From Litsea cubeba (Eukaryota; Streptophyta; Magnoliopsida; Laurales; Lauraceae), in the NCBI GenBank assembly GCA_012931725.1, contig CM022951.1:76323905-76387904 (forward strand): a DNA stretch of 64,000 bases. The letters are read 5' to 3'. Within the stretch, counting starts at the first letter, position 1, and each line of letters begins with the position of its first letter. The notes under the pieces are model-generated. The model was not told where the DNA came from, did no database searches, and was given only the letters and a program-made list of their open reading frames with translations. The position numbers were made by a program, and so were the translations under genes. This document shows, one piece after another, positions 35,195 through 47,700 of this stretch.

Positions 35195-35903
35195 TAGGGC
35201 AGCAAGCGGTCGATTTTTGACGACATATGACTTTCGGGCCGAAATTTTCGATTTTACAATTTTGCAATAACCAAAACCGACCAAATTACATATACTGGAC
35301 ATTGGAAACCGACATTTTGGATTGGTTGGTTTCGGTCGGTCTTCGGTTAATGGGCTGGGCCTAATTTGTGCTTTCTCTTAATAACTGACAATAGTGTCAA
35401 ATACAAAATAATTTGTGCTCTCTCTGTCTCTCTCAATGAGTTTGTACTTATATATGTGCATATTCCTTTTTGGCATGTTACCTGGGCATATTATGTTATA
35501 TTAGTGATTGCAATGTGCACATGCAGATAAACTTTTTTAAATGAAAAAAAAAAAAAAAACAGACTCTCCAGCCATTTCACTTTGATTGATAATTAGCAAC
35601 TGGAATCTGTATAAATATTCTATTTTATTAGAGCCTTTGAGCTTGAAGTCAGCCGTCAGCCAGCAATATCTTGATCATAGACTCATAGTGCCTATCGGGA
35701 AATCTAATGCATCTAAATACTTTGTGCGATCAGTTCGGTTTTAACCGAACAGTTTCTATATAATTATAAAAACCGACTGTTGACAAAAAAAGAAACTTAC
35801 AAAAACCGTTCGGTCGGTCTTGTTTTAAAAAAAATCTATAAACCGGCCAAACCGTCGGTTCGGCCAGGCGGTTTAGTTTTCACGGTTAATTTTGATAGCC
35901 CTA
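35195..35903. mobile_element. Non-autonomous hAT element
   Basis: An exact eight-base duplication GTCACATG flanks it (35187-35194 and 35904-35911). The ends are TAGGGC on both sides. The subterminal regions are dense in CCGAC/CGGTCGG-type words (GGTTTCGGTCGGTC, AACCGTTCGGTCGGTC), as in hAT MITEs. There is no transposase in 709 bp. Confidence 0.85.
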
Positions 35904-36048
35904 GTCACATGTACTAGAGACCTGGAGCATGCTATGGTATGCTATAAGCGGAGTTACCAAAATAAATGAGCGAGCTTATGTCAATGAGGCTCTTTATTTT
36001 ATGGTCCACACCACATATGAACAACACCACCACCATAAAAATAAATAA

Positions 36049-36816
36049 GGGTTTTTTACCATACCGGATATAAAAGACCATGAATTCCTCAAAATGGTGC
36101 TGATCAAAATTGTATCCCAAATGTGGTTATTGTATATGGGGCTCCCTTTTTTTTTTTTTTTTCTAATTCTACCCATATTGTGCGATATTGCACAAACTGA
36201 AGGTGAAAATAATCGATTTTCCTCTTATATTTTCTTCCGTTCTCATCTCCTAAAGCAGTAAACCTTCATTTCTTCTTGCAACTTTCTTCGTTCCTACTAC
36301 TTTCTCCATCGTTAAAAAAGGATTTCAATAGGCTTTCTCCGTTGCTTTTCCATTTATCCAAAAGTATCTCATTTCTCCACAACTCCTCTTTCTTTTTCTT
36401 TTTCATTTGGTCATTGTCCTGTTGTGATAACTTTACCCTGAGGACAAAGGATGGATCCACAATATCAATACCTTGTAAAGTTTTATGGTCTATGTACGCT
36501 TTTTGGGAACTACTAGTGATGAATCATCTTTAGGTGAAGAGAATGAAAGAATACTCTTTTTGAGAATCTTTTTTAACTATTGAAAAAGTAGTAGGAACGA
36601 GAAGGTCGCAGGAAGAAAAAGGAGGTTTAGTGCTTTAGGAGTTGAGAACGGAGGAAAATATAAGAGAGAAATCGAACAGTTTGTGCCGTACAAAATGGGT
36701 AAAATTGAAAAAAGAAATTGGGGTCCCATGTAGAGTACCCACATTTGGGATATAGTTTTGGTCAACATCATTTCGAGGAATTCATGATCTTTTATATCCC
36801 GTATGGTAAAAACCCC
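36049..36816. mobile_element. 768-bp foldback Mutator-like element
   Basis: The nine-base duplication AATAAATAA flanks both sides (36040-36048 and 36817-36825). The ends are GGGTTTTTTACCATACCGG and, reverse-complemented, GGGGTTTTTACCATACGGG. Complementarity continues inward past CGTTCCTACTACTTT (about 36290 against 36600), so nearly the whole element is one long hairpin. No coding function is claimed for the frames inside. Confidence 0.85.
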
Positions 36817-37170
36817 AATAAATAAACTACAATTTCAGGGTTTCAGGGAATTTTTAACTACTTTTTTTTCTCTCTCATGATTCACAATCCAACAATGGAT
36901 AATGGCGCGCCGGATCATTATCAAGTAGGGATGAGTCATGGGTGCAATTTAAGATATATTAAATCACAATTGTTTACTTTTTCTTCTATTTTTTTTTGGT
37001 AAATATAACTGTTTTCTTGTAATTGGTTCTCTCTATTGCTATGAACAATTTTTAAGACCACTCTAGTTATCCAAATGCATAAAATCTCGATCATTTAATT
37101 TATGTATAAACAAGTTACCTGCAAATGGTTGGTCAACATTATTCAGCAAGGCCCGAAGCAAATGTGGGTT

Positions 37171-37891
37171 TTAGGGTTTTAGGGTTCGAGATCTCTAGAT
37201 TGGTCAACTCAATAAATCAACCCACTAGTGTGCAAAAAATAATAATTTACGCAGTGGAAATAAAATCACAAGCACACACTATAAGAACACCAAATTTAAG
37301 GTGGAAAACCCTAACTGGGTAAAAAACCACCGATCCGAATTGGATATAATCAAACACTATGAATCTCGCAATTACAAGAAACTCAGATTTCTTCCCTAGA
37401 TATCCCCTATCTAAAGACTGAAGTTACCTTGTGTCGCATCACGCTTCAACGACATCACACCGTTGATTGCAACAGATCCAGCGCTTGACTCATCAAATCT
37501 TCTACGCAAGAAGATGATCTTCTACAAGGGATACAGTAGAAACTGGCTCTCTAGAGTACTTGGCAGCACAACTCTTAAAAAATTCCTAGAGAATATTTTT
37601 CTCAATTAGATCACAAATTCAGGACTTGAGAGATGATCTGTGTTCATTTTGGGTTGTAGAAACACCCAATTTGTAGCCTCTAATTCGTGTAAAAGACTCC
37701 TAATAATATTCCACTTAGAAAAAGAGTCTTTCTCAAATTTCTTCTCAGAGTTCGGAACCAACTCTAATTTCTGCGTCACCTTCGCTATAGCGAGGTACCT
37801 CTCTGGACGAACTTCACCTGACAGCGCCTGTTGTCCCCTTTTTTTAACCTGCAGCCTTTTTTTTTACTCAAGGGACTTTTATATTCTAACA
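37171..37891 (-). repeat. 3' LTR of gag-only copia element
   Basis: Shares nearly its whole length with 39101-39823, including GCTATAGCGAGGTACCTCTC on the plus strand. Differences are scattered single bases and small indels. Confidence 0.85.
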
Positions 37892-38190
37892 ATCTCCCCC
37901 TTTTGGTAATTCTTGGACAAATCTCCCTAATACAATATGATTTACCCAAAAGAAAAACCCAAAATACAATGAATTTTAAAAAAAAATCAGCACTGTAGGT
38001 CTTGAATTGCCTTAGCTTATAGAACTCTCCCTGGCTTCATTCTTCTCCCACAGAAATTTGTCCATAATTGACAAACAAAAATAATCATGCAGCTTCTATC
38101 AATTTGGATGCAGTAGCTCCCCCTCAATTTTTATTCCCCCTTATTATGATCTTAGTATCAGCGCTGGGGGTGGGAGCTTGACCTCCTTGA

Positions 38191-38814
38191 TCAGGGCTTT
38201 TTATAATTAGCCACCCATACTTTTGTAGTTTGAACTTTCAGCAGAGTGTGAGCAAACTCCTTACGCAAATTAGATTTTCTAACCCAAATTGGAGTCGTCT
38301 TGGGTGGAGAAAAATTCTTCCGCCATTGCTTGGTCTTAGGTAGACTTTGCAGTTTCTTGTAATGGAGATGAATGTGTCCTTTCTTTCCACAATGGTGACA
38401 AGTGGATGTGCGTACAGAGCGTGACACATTCTTTTTCTTGAACCTACTCGACACATTATATGAAAGTGCAGTATGTGGAGTAGCATGTACAACACTTGAA
38501 ACAAAAATTATTTTACCTTTAGCATTTGAAGTGGATGCACCATGATCATAACCGATACCGCTTCTGTCAAACTGAGACTTCTGACTACACAAGATATTTG
38601 TAATAGTCTTCGAACCAGTGTTCATTTTGTTTAGTGAAGCTTGTTTGACTTCTAACTTAAAAAGAGTGATTTTCAGTCGTCCTTGCAAATCTTCTTTTTC
38701 AGATTTAACAGTCTGCAACTCCGTCTTCATATTCTCAATCTCTTGTTCAGCCTTTTCAAGTTTTTGACTCTCAGTGGTCAAATTTTCATCCATGCGTTTT
38801 TTCTGACTTTTCAA
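38191..38814 (-). CDS. Copia Gag remnant with coiled coil and damaged zinc knuckle
   Basis: The 207-residue frame has a long charged heptad region (about residues 1-60, KLEKAEQEIENMKTELQTVK). Later comes GIGYDHGASTSNAKGK, and a knuckle CHHCGKKGHIHLHY near residue 138. The canonical CX2CX4HX4C would need a cysteine where tyrosine stands. Gag forms the virus-like particle of the retroelement. This is the C-terminal half only. Confidence 0.7.
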   Translation of the reverse strand: MKSQKKRMDENLTTESQKLEKAEQEIENMKTELQTVKSEKEDLQGRLKITLFKLEVKQASLNKMNTGSKTITNILCSQKSQFDRSGIGYDHGASTSNAKGKIIFVSSVVHATPHTALSYNVSSRFKKKNVSRSVRTSTCHHCGKKGHIHLHYKKLQSLPKTKQWRKNFSPPKTTPIWVRKSNLRKEFAHTLLKVQTTKVWVANYKKP

Positions 38815-39100
38815 GAGATGAATCTTTTCAAGTGCTTGCTCTAAATCATTCTTTAATGCATAATTTTCTTCTTGAGCAGCTTTTAACTTGATTGTGACCT
38901 TCTAACCATACTTGATCATCCTCACACAATCATTAAACATGGAGTAATATTTTTCCACCCAATCATGTTCTTGATCTGACACCTCATCTTCATTATCATC
39001 ATCATACATAAAAGTTCTTGCCAAGAATTGATTGAGTATCATTTTAGAAATCTCTTTACATCAAACACAGCAAATTAGTGTAACCCGCTCTGATACGAAT

Positions 39101-39823
39101 TGAAGGTTTTAGGGTTCGAGATCTCTAGATTGGTCAACTCAATAAATCAACCCACTAGTGTGCAAAAAATAATAATCTACGCAGCGGAAATAAAATCACA
39201 AGCACACACCACAAGAACACCAAATTTAAGGTAGAAAACCCTAACTGGGTAAAAAACCACCGATCCGAACTGGATCTAATAAACACTATGAATCTCGCAA
39301 TTATAAGAAATTCAGATTTCTTCTCTAGATATCCCCTATCTAAAGACTGAAGTTATATTGTGTCGCATCACGCATCACGCTTCAACGACATCACACCGTT
39401 GATTGCAACAGATCCAGCGCTTAACTCCTCAAATCTTCTACGCAAGAAGATGATCTTCTACAAGGGATGCAGAAGAAACTGGCTCTCTAGAGTACTTGGC
39501 AGCACAAATCTTCAAAAATCCCTAGAGAATATTTCTCTCAATTACATCACAAATTCAGGACTTGAGGGATGATATGTGTTCCTTTTGGGTTGTAGAAACA
39601 CCCAATTTATAGCCTTTAATTCATGTAAAAGACTCCTAATAATATTCCACTTAGAAAAAGAGTATTTCTCAAATTTCTTCTCAGAGTTAGGAACCAACTC
39701 TAATTTCTACGTCACCCTCGCTATAGCGAGGTACCTCTCTGGACGGACTTCACCTGACAGCGCCTGTTGTCCCCTTTTTTTAACCTGCAACCTTTTTTTT
39801 TAAGGGACTTTTATATTCTAACA
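39101..39823 (-). repeat. 5' LTR of gag-only copia element
   Basis: Partner of 37171-37891. It is followed on the minus strand by the tRNA primer-binding word at 39096-39087. Confidence 0.85.
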
Positions 39824-39943
39824 GGGTACAGTAAAGAATTTGGTTCCACCAGTGAAAGCACATAAGAAGATGCTTATTATTGCAACACATAGGAAGATGC
39901 TTATTATTGCAACCTTAACATGTTTGGATGTGTGGTGAAGTGA

Positions 39944-40799
39944 GTTTTTTTTTTTTTTTGAAGAGTAAGTTAGGTCTTCATTTTCTCAAAAATAATAATA
40001 TACAAAAAGGAAGTCTATTCTCCACTAGGCTCGAAGAACTTCCAAAGGGGCATACCCCTTTAAAGAAAGAACAAACCTAAAAAAAAAAAAAAAGAGATGA
40101 AACTTAACACAAATTAATTGCCGCCCACATCCCGGGCCCAGGCATTATATATAGTAGCAATGGCATCGCCACTTAAATGTGTTAAGTGACTTCGGCTGAT
40201 GACCTTGCTTAAGCGCATAATGGTCAGATGCAGAGCCGAAACCTGTATGTGAGGAAAGGTTTTGACAATCGAATGGGTATTTCTTGCCTAAAAACACACA
40301 TTCTAATCTGATTTGGATGGGTTGGGCAAAATATGAGTTACGGTTGAAGCAGCCTCAATAGTGAGATGCTAAACATTACTTGGAACAAGCTGCAGAATAT
40401 GAAATACACCGGAGTAGAAATTAATATTATGTTCAATATGTGCATGCACTGAAAGGTATAGTGATATCCTTCCATAAGATTCCAACCACCACCTGTCCAA
40501 TGCTAGTGATGGATAGTCTCCACCCCGTTTTCAATACTCCCAATTGGAAGGGTGTGTGATCCCCTGCTGGTAGATTCCAATGACTAGCAATCTCTTCAGG
40601 AAGAAGTAGAGCAAGATAAAGAACTCTGTTGCAAATTGTTTGAAGAATGGTGTTTGTCACCATCAAATATGTGGACTTTGTTGATCTGAAAATTCTTCTA
40701 TTTCTTTCAGCCCAAATGTACCAAACAAACGCATTGACAACTAGCTTGCCAAGAGTTTGAATATCTTTCTTTTCTTGATGTAATCGAAAGCTTATAGAT
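39944..40799 (-). mobile_element. 5'-truncated L1 LINE with 13-bp duplication
   Basis: TGTGGTGAAGTGA occurs at 39931-39943 and again at 40800-40812. The minus-strand insertion ends in an A-run (T-run 39945-39959 on the plus strand). The frame near 40780-40600 encodes LVVNAFVWYIWAERNRRIF, the WxIWxERNxRxF motif in the zinc-binding C-terminal part of plant L1 reverse transcriptases. Only the last 0.85 kb inserted, as usual for target-primed reverse transcription. Confidence 0.85.
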
Positions 40800-40812
40800 T
40801 GTGGTGAAGTGA

Positions 40813-41640
40813 AGTGAGGTGAGGTGAGGTAAAGTTTCCATTGGGTCATATCTAAAGTACACAATTTTAAAATTCCCTCCATATTTTTTTTTAAAAAAAG
40901 TAAAAAAAAACTACCTTCTTTCTCCACTAAAATACAAAAAAGTTTCACTTTTCTATATAAAAAGTCAAAAAGATTCCATACCAAACAACTAAAAATAAAA
41001 TACCATCATAGCCCCTTATATTTTATTCTGTCTTGATTTGATGATTCACCATTAACCATACATGCACTTGAGGATTTTTCTTTTCCTTTCTCATAATGAC
41101 TCACACCCCTACACACCCAATACAAACACCTTACCCAAGTCCTTCACTGGAGATCGGTCCCCTCCTTTGTTTCATGGGAGTCAAGCCTTAAATTATATGA
41201 AAACTAGATAGGATTCTTTGAGGCTTTGTGGCGTTGGCACAGTTTGGGTTAGGGCTAAGACCGGATTCAAGCTTGTATCTATGACCATGGAAACAAAATC
41301 CAAAATTTTAATTTAAGGAAATTCATTTTCAAATGGTACTTTGAAAAACGATAAAACGACTTTGACTGATACGCATCGACTTTAAAATAATTACCAACGT
41401 GTCTCTTATGCTGAGCCTTAATACTGTGACTAAATTGGTTTGCCAATGTGAACCATAGCGGTTACATGTCTTTAATGAGATGTTCCTTTCCATAATTACT
41501 CCACTGGCACCCCAGCCTAACCAAGTCCTTGATAAGGGTAAAATAGGACATTTTTAATAGCCGTCATATTTAATTGGGTACGATAATGCCATTTTCTTTA
41601 ATATTCTTATTTTATTCACCTTAATATATGTAAACATTTG
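40813..41640. other. No gene recognised
   Basis: Starts with GAGGT repeats next to the LINE target site. The rest is AT-rich and featureless. Confidence 0.45.
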
Positions 41641-41680
41641 ACAAAATAAGAATTACGAAATCATTACTGTAATGATGTCA

Positions 41681-42163
41681 TCAATAATAAGGCAAATCAA
41701 TAAGGCCCATATTTCTAACATGCTCTCTATAAGCCTTTGGCGCCAATGCCTTCGTTAACGGATCTGCTATCATTTGGCTCGTTGGAGCCCCAACAATAGA
41801 CACCAATCGATCTCGTATCTTTTCCTTTAATACAAAGAACTTAACTTCCAAAAACTTTGATTTACTGGAAACTTTGTCATTTTGAACAAATCTTCTTGCT
41901 ACATCATTATAGCAAAAGATTTTAAGAGGTTTAGAAATTGTATCCATAATTTGTAAACCTGTGATAAAATCTCGCAATCATAATGCATGACCTGTTGCTT
42001 CAAAACATGCCACATATTCGGCATCAAATGTAGATGGAGTTACTAGGGTCTGTTTTGCACTTCTCCATGATACTGCCCCACCAGCTAATAGGAAAATATA
42101 TCCCGAAGTCGACTTTCTTGTGTCGAGGCATCCAGCGAAATCTGAGTCTAAGTAACCAATCAC
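41681..42163 (-). pseudogene. Copia RNase H domain
   Basis: Encodes YLDSDFAGCLDTRKSTSGYI, AVSWRSAKQTLVTPSTFDAE, then after one TGA LRDFITGLQ and SQMIADPLTKALAPKAY. These are the conserved copia RNase H blocks, with their acidic residues. The stop between GHAL and LRDF stands where tryptophan is usual. This domain removes RNA from the hybrid during reverse transcription. Confidence 0.85.
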
Positions 42164-42244
42164 TTCTAATTGATCGGACTTTCTGTATGAGAGCTTGTAA
42201 TTCCTAGTGCCACTAAGATATCGTAAGACTTTCTTAACTCCTAC

Positions 42245-43225
42245 TCAATATGTCATTCCTGGGTTACTTTGATATCTACTAAACATGCCAACTGCAATTA
42301 TGATATCAGGTCTAGTGCATATTTGTGCATACATCAGACTCTTTACTGCAGCAGCATAAGGACATTGGTCTATTTGACGTCTTTCGATTTCATTTCTTGG
42401 ACTTTGCTCTTTACTAAATTTGTCACCCTTAATTATTGGTGAATCTTGGGGCCTACATCCTTTCATACAGAATCTTTTAAGAATAGTTTTGATATAGGAT
42501 TCCTGTGATAACCCAAGTAATCCTCGAGATCTATCCCGATATATCTCGATTCCTATTATAAAGGTTGCTTCTCCCATGTCTTTCATATCAAAATTATTCT
42601 TAAGATATTCCTTGGTTTCATGAATTATACTAAGGTCATTACTAGCTAGCAAAATATCATCGACATATAGTATCAATATTATAAACTTGCTCCCACTAAC
42701 CTTGAGATAGATGCAATGGTCTATTGGATATTCAGAAAAACCGAATGATGTGATAATGCGGTTAGATTTAAGATACCATTGCCTGTAAGCTTGTTTCAAA
42801 CTATATATCGATTTCTTTAATTTGTAAACTAATTTATTAGTATTCATTTTTATGAATCCTTCCGGTTGCTCTATGTATACCTCTTCTTCTAAATTTCCAT
42901 CTAAGAACGCTGTCTTAACATCCATTTGATGTAGCTCTAAATTGAAATGAGCTACAAAAGCCATAATTATCCTAAATGAATCATTTTTAGATACTGGAGA
43001 GTAAGTCTCATTGTAGTCAACCTCTTCTCTTTGAGTAAAACCTTTGGCCACGAGCCGAGCCTTAAATCGTTCTACCTTTCCTTTCGAGTCCCTTTTGGTC
43101 TTGAAGACCCATTTACAGCCTACTGCCTTAGAATCCTTGGGTAGTTCGATAATATCCCAAACCTCATTAGGGGCCATTGATTCTAACTCTTCTTTCATAG
43201 AATCCATCCATTTATCAGAATTCAC
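42245..43225 (-). pseudogene. Copia reverse transcriptase domain
   Basis: The 326-residue frame carries CKWVFKTKRDSKGKVERFKA, the QMDVKTAFLDGNLEEEVY block, ILYVDDILLAS with the catalytic aspartates, and GMFSRYQSNP. It ends at a single TGA, after which the same frame goes on VGVKKVLRYLSGTRNY toward RNase H. It is close to full length for the domain but cut off from integrase by shifts around 43226-43600. Confidence 0.9.
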
Positions 43226-43600
43226 ACTTTCTATGGCTTCTTTGAATGTTCTAGGATCATCTTTTATCCCAATATCGGCTTCCTCTAAATATACAACATA
43301 ATCGTCCGAAAATGGCAGGTCTTCTTATTCGAGTTGACCTCCTTAATTCTGGATCATTAGGAAGTGGATTATCATGATGTTCTGGGAGTGGATCATTAAT
43401 GGGCTGACCAATATTATGTTCAACTTGATCATTTTGTGGTTGTTGTATTTCTTGATGGCCATTGATGATATCAAGTGGAACAAACCCATTTTGTGTATCA
43501 GGTAACTCAATATTTTTTCTGATTTCTTTATAAACTATATCTCTTTATTAAGCACTCCTACTATTCTCATGATTCTCCAAAAATTTTGCATTTTCCGTTT

Positions 43601-44613
43601 CTACAATCCTAGTGGTAAAGGATAACTAATAAAATATCCACTAACAGTTTTAGGGTCTAACTTTCTTTCATGTGGGTTATAAATTCTCACTTCAGATTGG
43701 CAACCCCATACTTGAAAATGGTTTAGGCTGGGTTTCCTTCCGATCCACAACTCAAATGGTGTTTTTGGCACCGCTTTACTAGGGACACGATTTAATATGT
43801 ATATTGACATCTTAAGTGCTTCACCCCACACTGATTTGAGTAAATTGGTATTATTTACCATACTCCTAACCATATTCATAAGCGTCATATTTCTTCTCTC
43901 AGCAACACCATTCTGCTGAGGTGTTTCAAGTATTGGGCCACAATACCCTCCTTTTCTAGAAATTTAGCAACTGGGCCCAGATTACGACCCGATTCGGTGT
44001 ACCTTCCATAATACTCACCATCTCTATCAGATCTCACTATTTTGATTTTTCTCTCTAATTGGTTTTCTACTTCCGCTTTAAATATCTTAAAGACATTTAA
44101 AGCATCGGATTTCTCTTTGATCAAATAAACATAAGCAAATCGCGAAAAATCATCGATAAAGGTGATAAAGTATTGTTTACCTGTAAAACATGGTACATCC
44201 ATTTTTCCACATATATCTGTCTGGATTATTTCCAGGAGTTCAAACCTTCTTGTGGCACCTTTCTTGTTTGTGTTTGACTGTTTTTCCTTTATACAGTCTA
44301 TACAAACACCATAATCATTTAAGTCAAGATTAGGTAATAATCCATCTTTCATTAATCTGAGCATTCTCTCTTTTGAGATATGCCCTAGCCTTTTATGCCA
44401 CAACATAGACGAGTTCTCTTTAATTGCCCCTCTCTTAGTGCCAATGCTCAGTTCACAACTAATGTGTGGTGCGTGCAATAATTGTTCATCCATAGAATTT
44501 AACTGTAATCTATACAATCCACCACATAAATAACCATTCCCAATTAAACATTCATTTCTAGAAATTCTTATAAAGTTTTGTCCAAAAATAAATTCAAACC
44601 CTTCATGAACCAA
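43601..44613 (-). pseudogene. Copia gag-pre-integrase and integrase
   Basis: The part from 44613 has SSMLWHKRLGHISKERM (pre-integrase), CIDCIKEKQSNTNKKG, LEIIQTDICGKM and YFITFIDDFSRFAYVYL, an integrase core. The part from 43888 has VRSMVNNTNLLKSVWGEAL and PFELWIGRKPSLNHFQVWGC. A frameshift near 43885 separates the two. The normal role is insertion of the cDNA into the genome. Confidence 0.85.
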
Positions 44614-44795
44614 CTTTGAAATATAAATTAAATTTCTAGAAATCTCGGGAACAAGGAAAACATTATGAGGTCCAAAATAAATCCAGTGTCCAGCACCAGT
44701 CTGTAAATGCCTTCTACTTCAACTCGTGATTCCTTCCGGTTGCCCATGGTAATAGTCTTTTCTCCATCATTTGGTTTCTGGCTTGAAAGGAATCC

Positions 44796-45089
44796 CTACA
44801 CACAACCAGTTACATGAACGGTTGCACCAGAGTCAACCCACCAAGAACTTGGTGGAACATCGGTTAAATTGGTTTCATGACATACTAGAGATAAATTTGT
44901 ACCTCTCTTTTCACACCAATTTTTCCGCTTTAGGCAATGCTTTTTGAAGTGACCGTTCTTTCCACAGAAGAAGCATTTCTTCTGTCCTAGTTTCTCCTTC
45001 TTTTCTGATTTTGCAATTTGAACACTTGGCCTTTTCTTATTCTTTTCCTTTCCCTTGGATTTGTTATGAGAGACGAAGTTTACCATCAA
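44796..45089 (-). pseudogene. Copia gag zinc knuckle and protease start
   Basis: Contains CFFCGKNGHFKKHC, an intact CX2CX4HX4C knuckle, and then WWVDSGATVHVTG, the aspartic protease active-site loop. It is cut off from the N-terminal gag piece by stops near 45090-45390. Confidence 0.85.
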
Positions 45090-45394
45090 TTACCCCTCAG
45101 CCTTAAGCCTCCTCTCTTCTTGATCACATTTAGCAATTAATTCTGTTATGGTCCAAGGTGTTGGGCTTTGATTGTAGGCAACCTTAATTAAACGGGCCAA
45201 AAGAGGAAGGGAGAGAGTCCAAAATGAATTGTATCAAGTACTTTTCTGATACACTCATATCCACTTGTTCTAATTTTGAAATAATATTTTGCATTGATAA
45301 AATATGTTCTCTCACTCCCAAAGTCCCATCATATTTCATGCTTGATAAGCGGCTTATTAGTGATGCCCCTTGTAGCCTTGTCAGTTACCTTGAA

Positions 45395-45694
45395 CTACTC
45401 CTTTACAGTATCTAAGAGATCCTTTGTATTTTCTATTGTTCCAAGGGACCCCTTAATACCTCTTGAAATAGAGTTCAAGATAATCTTGGTTGCTACCTTG
45501 TTAGCCGTGGTCCATTTCTCAAATTTTGCCTTTTCATCACTACATGTTTCATTTGTAGGAGTTAGGGGTTTAGGCTCATCAAAGACTATATCCAAGTCCA
45601 AGAAGGTTATTGCTATCATTAGCATGTCCTTCCATTCTAGAAAATATGACCCATTTAAGGTAGGAATGGTCCATAATGTAGAAAGCGCTGCCAT
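45395..45694 (-). pseudogene. Copia gag N-terminus
   Basis: MAALSTLWTIPTLNGSYFLE and WKDMLMIAITFLDLD open it, a typical copia gag beginning (NGxNYxxWK-like). It ends in a stop after LLDTVKE. Confidence 0.7.
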
Positions 45695-47244
45695 TGACTT
45701 AGTTACTGAAAATAAACAATAATATCCACAAGTTACAATCTATTCTTGATCATGCAATAACAATAAAAGTAAAAGTAATTGTACATCATTGTAAATCTAC
45801 CTTTGGGTATGAAAAACAACATGCATAATAATCACTTTCTTTAATTAATAAGACTACGTTAATAATATGATGCGATTAAGATGACTATTCCTTTGGGCAT
45901 AAATCATTCTTAACTACATCACATTACCAACAATATCTTATTCCGATTTCTATTCCATGAAGATTAAACCTTTGGAACTTTCCTCATATCTTTTATGAAA
46001 TCGCAATTTAGTGTTATTTTAATCACACAAATAATGGTGATGTTCCCTTAGTTCAATCTAGAAATCAAATAATTTTTCATGACTTGGTTGCATTGGCAAC
46101 TATCAAATCAATTCAAATCATTCTAATCTAATTGAAATTATAATAACAACACTTCCATCATGACACATCCTTAATTGAAATCTTTATTTATTTATTTAAT
46201 GATCCAAGGTGACATAAATCAGACATAAGAACACATAATTAGCTAAGTTACAAGCTATTGTATACTTTGATTGCATAAAATAAATCATCCATGATGCGAA
46301 AATAAACTTTATTAACTTATTTTAACATTTAAAAGAATATGCTAAAATACTAGAGAGAATTTATAATTGATCCAAAGTATTCAGATTAAAGATCTCATTA
46401 ATAGAAATTCATAGGAGAAAATGGGTCAAAATCCCGAGTTCCCATGAGTCCGTTATGATCAAAACAAATTCAGAATCACCCATTTTGATCAATATGATCA
46501 GTACTAATAATTGGGTCAGTTCTGGAACTCATTTGGGCTAATTAACCATGCCAATAGCCATCATTTAATAAGGAGAACATTCTAGAAATCTTCTTCCAAA
46601 ACTATATAGGGCTCAGGGGAGTCCTTAATGGGTCAGGTCCGACCCGTAACTAGATCCGACCCAATAGTCAGCTGGCCAAGCTGGGGTAGAGCAGGTTAGG
46701 TTGATCGAACCCCTGGCCCGGCCCAACTAGTATACCAAAAGGTAGCAACGCCTCCACAGTACACAGTGCGACGCATTATGTAGCAATACACAGTGCGACG
46801 GACTGTGCATTGTCCGCCTCAATCAGTTATTTTATTTTATTTTATTTAAATCATTTCAACATAATAAAATTTTTATCATCATTTTCTTCTTTCATACCCA
46901 TCATCAAAATGACATTAAACCAAAATAAATAAATAACAGTGATAAACCAATGGAGGTTCCAACTCTATATAATTTCTTAAACAAAAAAATATATATATAG
47001 ATAGATAGAATATAATCTTTTATTCCCATGTCTTCCGGATTGGGTTGGGCACCATAATACTCAATTTGTGGGTCTCTTCTTTTCATTAAAATGGAATTCC
47101 TTTTATCAAATACCCAAAACTTCTTTCATTTGGGCATTTGGTTTGATTTTCGAGGAGAATCCGGAAAGCCCCAAAATCTCAGAATATATAAACAAAACTT
47201 GAAACGATCATTTGGCTATATCCAAAGATGGCTCTGATACCACA

Positions 47245-47700
47245 TGTTAGCTTGAGATCTCTCAATCCATAGGAGGATCTCCTTGGGTCTAATCCAAATA
47301 ACACAATGAAGTAAACATAAATAATCTGAGAATGGGAAAAAGCTTACCTGACTCCATAGCTCTTTCTTGAAATTAAGAGAAACTCCTTGAAATGACAAAG
47401 GCTTGAAACTCAAGTGGGGTTTACAACTCATTTGCCTTTGCTATTCTTTCTTGCTTAGTGATGGAGGCCAAGAAACTAGAAACCAAAGGAGTTACCGAAG
47501 GGGTCATTTTATAGGAGATTCCTACCGAACAAGACCAATAACCCCCAGCTATCACCTAACCCTTTAATTTCTGCCCATTATTAGTTTGTTGGCAAGTGAG
47601 CTCAAATAACTTAGGTCTCATAAATGTGCAGACAAGTGGGTATGATTAAATATCCTTAATGGGCTTGTGGTCATGTTGGCCACACCCATTTAATCCAACA
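47245..47700 (-). repeat. 5' LTR of degenerate copia element
   Basis: 456 bp bounded by TG...CA on the minus strand. The primer-binding site lies two bases beyond its end. Confidence 0.8.

Larger units (their letters stand above)
37171..39823 (-). mobile_element. Ty1/copia element, gag only, both LTRs present
   Basis: Direct repeats of about 720 bp (37171-37891 and 39101-39823) end in TGTTAGAATATAAAAG read on the minus strand. The primer-binding site GTATCAGAGC lies at 39087-39096 (minus) and the polypurine tract AAAAGGGGGAGAT abuts the left LTR (37892 on). The order makes 39101-39823 the 5' LTR. The interior of 1.2 kb holds only a gag remnant, with no protease, integrase or reverse transcriptase, so any movement would depend on another element. 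It is similar in plan to the copia element at 56117. Confidence 0.85.
41640..47700 (-). mobile_element. Ty1/copia retrotransposon, degenerate, 3' LTR missing
   Basis: On the minus strand the order is LTR (47700-47245), primer-binding site TGGTATCAGAGCC (47242 downwards), a 1.5-kb leader, gag, protease, integrase, reverse transcriptase and RNase H (ending 41681), the copia order. No sequence like the 5' LTR start (TGTTGGATTAAATGGGTGTG) follows RNase H, so the 3' end was lost. Several stops are single-base, such as TGA where tryptophan is expected. It is dead. Confidence 0.85.
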
